Positions 59,758 to 64,000 of a stretch of 64,000 nucleotides of DNA are shown here, piece by piece. Numbering within the stretch: position 1 is the stretch's first letter; every line of letters starts with the position of its first letter. The stretch comes from Streptomyces hygroscopicus subsp. hygroscopicus (GTDB lineage Bacteria > Actinomycetota > Actinomycetes > Streptomycetales > Streptomycetaceae), in assembly GCF_001553455.1 (NCBI RefSeq), contig NZ_BBOX01000009.1, forward strand, positions 1 through 64,000, written 5' to 3'. Below the pieces are notes generated by a model. It saw nothing but the letters and a program-made list of their open reading frames with translations. It was not told the origin of the DNA and did not search any database. The position numbers and the translations under genes were made by a program.

Positions 59758-61080
59758 TCATGCGCTTCGGACGGGACCGCTCGGCCATGGGCTCCGGTGC
59801 CCGGCTTCAGGCACCAGGGGGATGCCGAGGCAGCGTTCGATGTCCGCCTTGACCGCGGCGCAGGACTCCTCCGCTCGCACCGGATCGGCGTCGACGACGC
59901 GGATCATGCCGAAGCGGTCGAAGTTGCCTCGCATGGCATTGACGCGGCTTCCTGGCTCCAGGCGCACCCACCCGGAGTGCAGCCGGTCGAGGAACGGGTC
60001 GAACCAGCCGGGTGCCAGATCGCCGCGCACGGTCGTGGTCTCGGCGGCGGCGAGGAGGGAGTGCGAGACGGCGGCGTTGAGCCGGAGCGGGGCGAGCGGC
60101 GCGCCCTGGCCGAGGAAGAGGTCGATCAGGATCGCGAACATGTCCTGGTCAGCGACGGCGTTGACCGTCTCGGGCAGGGCGCCGCCGGCCATCCGCGGGT
60201 TGGCCTCGGTCAGCCGGAAACCCCGGGCGGTGCGGATCATCTCGACGTGGAAGATGCCCAGGGTGAGGCCCAGGGTGCGGCACACCTGCGTCGCGTAGGT
60301 ACCGAGCTCGCGTTCGGCGGCGCCGTCGAGCCCGGAGGGGACGGTGCACCCCAGTTCCAGGACGGGATTGTGCAGCCCGGTCTTCTGAATGGTGGAGACG
60401 AGGGGGACGAAGGACCGGCCGTCGGAGGCGACTTCGACGGAGTACAGGTCGCCGATGGCGAGTTCCTCCACGATGAAGCGCTCATCGAAGTGGGCCGACA
60501 TGCCGGCCGGGAGATAGTCCAGGTTCCCGGCCAGACCGGCGAAGTGGGCGCGTACGTGCGCGGGCTCGTGGGCGATGGTGGTCGCCCCCTTCCCGACGCC
60601 CAGGACCGGTTTGACGATGACCGGGTAGCCGATGCGGCCGGCGGCGGCGAGTGCTTCGTCCTCGGAGCCGACCACCGAGAAGGCGAGGCTCGGGAGGCCG
60701 GCCCTGTCGAGGGCGCGCCGGCAGCGTCCCTTGTCGCGAGCGGTGGCGACGCCTTCGGGGGGTGTGCCGCGAACCCCGATCAGGTCGGCGAGCGATGCGG
60801 CCAGGGGGATGCAGAAGGCGAGCGTCGAGAGAACCGCGTCGACCTCGCCGGGCCGGGTTCCCGCCGCCCGCAGCGTGGCCAGCAGGTCCTCGGGTGTACG
60901 CACGTCGTGCATCTCGGCGGTGCGGTCCGCCAGTTTCCGCGCGAGCCGGCGCTGATGCGGCGATGCCGTGAAGTCGTACCGGGGCGAATACAGGTAGGTC
61001 ACGGTGTGACCGGCCTGCTTGGCGTAATCGATCGCGTTGACGCCCGACCCTGAAGTCTCCACGAAGACGAGGTGGCTCAT
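59758..61080 (-). CDS. ATP-grasp ligase
   Basis: A 440-aa ATP-grasp protein. The N-terminal pre-grasp domain opens with HLVFVETSGSGVNAIDYAKQ. ATP binding is seen in RIGYPVIVKPVLGVGKGATT (Lys of VKP) and FIVEELAIGDLYSVEV (EE pair). Metal ligands are in GIFHVEMIRTARGFRLTEAN then PRMAGG (E...E-x-N-P-R). Closest in layout to amino-acid/carboxylate ligases such as L-amino-acid ligases and BacD/RizA types that form an amide through an acyl phosphate. GAGGAA precedes the ATG at 61080. In this operon it could amidate the guanidino acid. Confidence 0.93.
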   Translation of the reverse strand: MSHLVFVETSGSGVNAIDYAKQAGHTVTYLYSPRYDFTASPHQRRLARKLADRTAEMHDVRTPEDLLATLRAAGTRPGEVDAVLSTLAFCIPLAASLADLIGVRGTPPEGVATARDKGRCRRALDRAGLPSLAFSVVGSEDEALAAAGRIGYPVIVKPVLGVGKGATTIAHEPAHVRAHFAGLAGNLDYLPAGMSAHFDERFIVEELAIGDLYSVEVASDGRSFVPLVSTIQKTGLHNPVLELGCTVPSGLDGAAERELGTYATQVCRTLGLTLGIFHVEMIRTARGFRLTEANPRMAGGALPETVNAVADQDMFAILIDLFLGQGAPLAPLRLNAAVSHSLLAAAETTTVRGDLAPGWFDPFLDRLHSGWVRLEPGSRVNAMRGNFDRFGMIRVVDADPVRAEESCAAVKADIERCLGIPLVPEAGHRSPWPSGPVRSA

Positions 61081-61093
61081 GAAATTCCTCGCT

Positions 61094-61945
61094 TCATATG
61101 GTGGTGTTCTCCTGATGTCCCACTTCGCGCCGGGCGGCGTGAAACTCTTCGGCGTGGTAGAAGTCGTATTCGTCGGACGTGGCGTCCGAGGACTTGGCCA
61201 CCCACTCGATGAATTCGGCGGAGAACTCGGGGGTGATGGTCCGCATATGGTCCTTGGGCGAGCGGTCGTGCCACTCGCCCTCCTGGAAGGGCGGCAGGCC
61301 GGCGGTCTTCACGCCGAACGCCGGATCCATCCGCGGGTGCCGGCGCAGGTCGCGCTGGAGGTCGGTGTCGACGATTCCGGGGTGGGCGCGGACGACGGTG
61401 ACGTAGGGTGCCGTGAGCTCGAACTCGCGGCTCTGGATGAGGGCCATCCTGCTCAGCGCGGCTTTGGTCATGCTGTACAGCCCCAGGCAGGCGAAGGACA
61501 GCTCCGGCACCGGACGCGCCAGGGACGAGGTGACGTAGACCACGCGTGCGCCGTCCGCCGCGAAGCGCCCGGCCCTCAGCAGCGACGTCGTGATGGCGAG
61601 CGGTGCGTAGACGTTCACCCGGAATGCCTGGTCGACCTCGGCGGGGGAGACCTCGTGGAGCCAACCCAGGGGCGACACCGCCGCGTTGTGGATGAGCGTC
61701 GTGACCCGGTGGCCCGGGTGCGCATCGAACCACGCCCCCAGGCATGGCTCGATGCGTGCCACGTCCGCCAGGTCCACGCTCAGGTTGTGGAGCTCGTGCG
61801 GCTCACGCCGAGCAGCGCTCCCGGTGTCCTGGGCAGGCGTTCTCGACACGTTGAGCACGTCCGTGTACGCGAGGAACGCCTGCACCAGGCAGCGGCCGAT
61901 ACCGCGGCTTCCTCCGGTGATGAGAGCGAGCGGCTTGTGTTCCAT
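61094..61945 (-). CDS. Short-chain dehydrogenase/reductase
   Basis: A 283-aa SDR: LITGGSRGIGRCLVQAFL, IHNAAVSPLGWLHE, Ser in VVYVTSSLARPVPE, and a YSMTKAALSRM catalytic Tyr-Lys. A C-terminal extension of about 50 residues (EFSAEFIEWVAKSSDATSDE then EFHAARREV) is unusual for the family. It starts 17 bp after the SIS-protein stop without a clear ribosome site, so coupled translation is likely. Probably a sugar or polyol ketoreductase in this pathway. Confidence 0.92.
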   Translation of the reverse strand: MEHKPLALITGGSRGIGRCLVQAFLAYTDVLNVSRTPAQDTGSAARREPHELHNLSVDLADVARIEPCLGAWFDAHPGHRVTTLIHNAAVSPLGWLHEVSPAEVDQAFRVNVYAPLAITTSLLRAGRFAADGARVVYVTSSLARPVPELSFACLGLYSMTKAALSRMALIQSREFELTAPYVTVVRAHPGIVDTDLQRDLRRHPRMDPAFGVKTAGLPPFQEGEWHDRSPKDHMRTITPEFSAEFIEWVAKSSDATSDEYDFYHAEEFHAARREVGHQENTTI

Positions 61946-61961
61946 GGAGGGATGCGACCCG

Positions 61962-63125
61962 TCAGCCGACGGAGGCGGCGGACGTCGGTTCCAGGCTCGA
62001 CGGGATGTCGACGCACTTGGGGAACAGTTCGATCGAGCGCTGGCTCCACCAGGGGTTGCCGGCCGCGATCGAGATGAGGTCCCGCCCGGTCACGTCGGCG
62101 TGGAGGCCGAGGTAGTAGGCGATGTAGACCGTGAAGAAGTGGCCGAAGAAGAACTTCTTGAAAAAGTTCTCCTGGTCGAGGTCGATGGTGACGAACTCGA
62201 TGTTCCGGTTCTGGGGGACGCTCTTGTCCCCGAACAGCCTTTCCAGCGTTTGGATCTTGTTCCGCGTGTAGTCGTCCGCGTTGGCGTCGCGAAACACGAC
62301 CATGGCCTGCTTGGCGGACGGATCGGAGTACGCGGCGACCTCGGTGTGGCTGAACTCGTGGAGCAGGTTGCGGTGGGTCGGGACCATCGCGATCTCGTTG
62401 AAGAACATGGTCGTCTGCTTGAGCAGGGTCACATACCAGTCGGCGGTGCCCAGCAGGACGATCCTGCTGTCCCTCAGCTTCTCGGCGATGGCCTCCGCCC
62501 GCTTGAGCGTGCCCGCGCTGAACTCGTTCTTGAGGAACGTGACCGACTCCTCCAGCTCCTCCTTGTAGGAGCGCTGCGTGATGCCCAGCTGGTGGAAGAG
62601 GTCGAGGAATATCGCGAAGAACTGCTGCACGTGGTAGAGGGGGTACTCCCGGTCCGCGTGCCGCAGCTTGTACTGGATCAGCGAGCTGCCGTGCTCCCGG
62701 CACAGCCCGGCGATCTTGCCACCGCCCGTGAGGACGATCAGGTTCTGATTGCCGGTCATCTCACGCATGGTGTCGTAGAACAGACACGGTTCGACCGACC
62801 AGCCGCTGTAGCAGACGATGATCGTCAGCGTGGAGGGGTCCTTCATGACCTCTCGGTCGACGAACCATTCCAGGTCGTAGTCGTTGATGACCTGGACCTG
62901 AACGGGAATGCGTTCGGACAGGAAGAAGCCCTTCACAATGTCCGACACAACCGAGGAGCAGCCCATCCCGTAGAAGACGATCCGCTTGAACTGCCCTGAT
63001 GCGATACGCTCCCGCAGACTTTCGTCCAGACCGCTGAGATCGTACTCATGTCCCCAGAGAAGGCTCTCGAAAAGGGGGTTCCCCAACATTGGCTCGAGTC
63101 GCTCTAAGCGCGGTTGCACTTGCAT
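61962..63125 (-). CDS. SIS-domain protein (phosphosugar isomerase-like)
   Basis: A 387-aa protein with two SIS repeats: FKRIVFYGMGCSSVVSDIVK and TIIVCYSGWSVEPCLFYDTM in the first, DSRIVLLGTADWYVTLLKQT in the second, resembling bifunctional phosphoglucose/phosphomannose isomerases and glucosamine-6-phosphate-type enzymes. The second-half loop NEIAMVPTHRNLLHEFSHTE supplies the His/Glu seen in this class. AAGGAG precedes the ATG at 63125. As first gene of the operon it could make or recognise an (amino)sugar phosphate used by the SDR and ligases. Confidence 0.9.
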   Translation of the reverse strand: MQVQPRLERLEPMLGNPLFESLLWGHEYDLSGLDESLRERIASGQFKRIVFYGMGCSSVVSDIVKGFFLSERIPVQVQVINDYDLEWFVDREVMKDPSTLTIIVCYSGWSVEPCLFYDTMREMTGNQNLIVLTGGGKIAGLCREHGSSLIQYKLRHADREYPLYHVQQFFAIFLDLFHQLGITQRSYKEELEESVTFLKNEFSAGTLKRAEAIAEKLRDSRIVLLGTADWYVTLLKQTTMFFNEIAMVPTHRNLLHEFSHTEVAAYSDPSAKQAMVVFRDANADDYTRNKIQTLERLFGDKSVPQNRNIEFVTIDLDQENFFKKFFFGHFFTVYIAYYLGLHADVTGRDLISIAAGNPWWSQRSIELFPKCVDIPSSLEPTSAASVG

Positions 63126-63640
63126 GGCTCCTTCCGAGAAGGGGTTTCCGGGGGAAACTAGTGGGAGGCGTGAGAAAGTGTCAAGAGAGCGTTGGACGGA
63201 AAATCCAGCCCGGGAAGGCCAATAAGCGCGGATTCACTGAGGGGATGTTCGTGTGGGTTTGTTCCGCCGTGCGGCTTTCGTGACCGATCATCTTTACCAC
63301 TCTTTGAGTGGTATGCGAATTTATCCACCTGCGACTAATGGCCATTGGGTCTGTACTCGGAGCGTCCTCGCCGACCTCCCCGGGCGACGTCAGCAGATCC
63401 TTGATCAGAAACGTCGTCCGGGAAATCTGCCCCCCGGGCTGGTGGAAGGCGGGCCTTCTGCCGCCCCGGCGACCGTGCGATATCCGTCCGCCGCCGGCAT
63501 CGCGAGTACCGTTCCGGCGCGTTGATGCGTGACCGCTTCCCGGAGATGTCTTCGGTTCCAGGAGGGGTTGCCGACGGATGTCACCCGCCCGATAATGCCA
63601 CAGGCCCTGTCTCGAAACTCCGAACCCGAGGAATTCAACG
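63126..63640. promoter_or_regulatory. Divergent promoter region with a perfect 8-bp palindrome
   Basis: This 515-bp region separates the divergent SIS and PurD-like genes. At 63295-63313, TACCACTC-TTT-GAGTGGTA is a perfect inverted repeat in an AT-rich strip (with GCGAATTTATCC just after), the most likely operator for both units. Further AT-rich sequence lies at 63130-63240. No gene is supported within it. Confidence 0.6.
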
Positions 63641-64000
63641 ATGCCCAGGTTTATGCTGTTCGGGGAAGGCAACGCGAAGGAACAGGCGTTCTGCGAGCAA
63701 AGCTGGCGGGTTGGAGCTCGCGCCGATGACTTGCTGTGCTGCATGTACGGTCGGAACCACTACCTTGAGCGAAACTCGCGGACGGTACGCGTCAGTGGCG
63801 TCGATGAAGCGATTTCGGTCGGCAGGGCGCGCGGTGTGGACACGATTGTCATGCTGGCGATCGAGCAATTCGAGGCCGGTCATGTCGAGATCTTCCAGAG
63901 CGCCGGTTTCCGGGTGTTCGGCGTGTCCGCCTCGGCAACCTTCCTGGAGAACAGCAAAGTCCAGGCGAAAGCGTTCATGAAGCGACACGGGGTAGCGTCC
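63641..64000 (+). CDS. PurD-like ATP-grasp ligase, N-terminal part only
   Basis: The frame starts at ATG 63641 (GAGGAA ribosome site) and is open at the window end. MPRFMLFGEGNAKEQAFCEQ resembles the PurD pre-grasp start (VLxxGxGxREHA-type), IVMLAIEQFEAGHVEIFQSA the next unit, and FGVSASATFLENSKVQAKAF then MKRHGV the PurD segment before the ATP-grasp core (FGPSxxAAxLExSKxFAKxFM). It is clearly diverged from housekeeping PurD, so probably a pathway ligase forming an amide or glycyl-amine bond. Divergent from the SIS operon. The catalytic half is outside the window. Confidence 0.82.
   Translation, partial: MPRFMLFGEGNAKEQAFCEQSWRVGARADDLLCCMYGRNHYLERNSRTVRVSGVDEAISVGRARGVDTIVMLAIEQFEAGHVEIFQSAGFRVFGVSASATFLENSKVQAKAFMKRHGVAS

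Overview
The window is high-GC DNA with typical actinomycete codon use: GTG starts, strong AGGAGG-type ribosome sites, and long spurious open frames on the opposite strands. Gene content (paired UspA proteins, a DosS-type kinase, many LLM/SDR/MDR enzymes, dTDP-deoxysugar genes, secondary-metabolite genes) points to Streptomyces or a close relative. No rRNA, tRNA or CRISPR array was seen. Several genes are broken, and the region looks like chromosomal-arm sequence.

Region 1 (1-8.3 kb) resembles a dormancy/hypoxia (DosR-type) island: a ribosome-hibernation factor (cut by the window edge), two tandem universal stress proteins, a cyclic-nucleotide-binding-fold protein, a PPOX-type flavin protein, a SLOG-like protein and a two-GAF histidine kinase that keeps the DosS haem-ligand His. 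Region 2 (8.3-13.1 kb) holds an alpha/beta hydrolase, an LLM flavin monooxygenase and a 24-residue Cys-containing leader peptide of the actinobacterial sulfur-gene type. These lie back to back with a cysteine desulfurase and a small coupled protein. Region 3 (13.3-25.9 kb) is general metabolism: a GNAT, a 3-oxoacid CoA-transferase with an IclR regulator, a VOC protein, a vWA protein, a GntR/SDR pair around a perfect palindrome, a threonine-dehydratase-like enzyme next to an internally deleted D-threonine aldolase gene and its YheO-type regulator, an MDR reductase and a nucleotidyltransferase.

Region 4 (25.9-34 kb) mixes intact genes (SDR, haemerythrin, EamA transporter) with remnants of an FAD/Fe-S oxidase, a TPP enzyme and lactate 2-monooxygenase. 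It also holds a YncE-like beta-propeller/TlpA fusion in which an in-frame TGA replaces the first Cys of the WCGPC redox motif. That makes it a candidate selenoprotein, or a gene with a single nonsense mutation.

Region 5 (34-43 kb) has rfbC facing a minus-strand run made of a dCTP-deaminase/dUTPase-fold protein, a HIT protein, a 68-aa ORF, a second cysteine desulfurase and rfbA-rfbB-rfbD. Nearby are an IS1380-like remnant, a dNMP-kinase-like protein and a MazG-like pyrophosphohydrolase.

Region 6 (43.3-52.4 kb) is a biosynthetic operon on the minus strand: WbsX-like protein, a 75-aa protein, a long acyl-CoA-dehydrogenase-like protein, a stand-alone ACP, a ketosynthase, a stand-alone condensation domain, an ABC exporter and a LysR regulator, many joined by 4-nt overlaps. 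A spacer (52.7-56.6 kb) has a decayed hydrolase, a divergent SDR/AraC pair and a secreted TIM-barrel protein. Region 7 (57-64 kb) is a second biosynthetic set: aldehyde dehydrogenase, AGAT/StrB-type amidinotransferase, ATP-grasp ligase, SDR and SIS-domain protein, with a divergent PurD-like ATP-grasp gene cut by the window end. Together regions 5-7 suggest a natural product that may combine a deoxysugar, an acyl/aminoacyl part and a guanidino group. The product itself cannot be named from the sequence.
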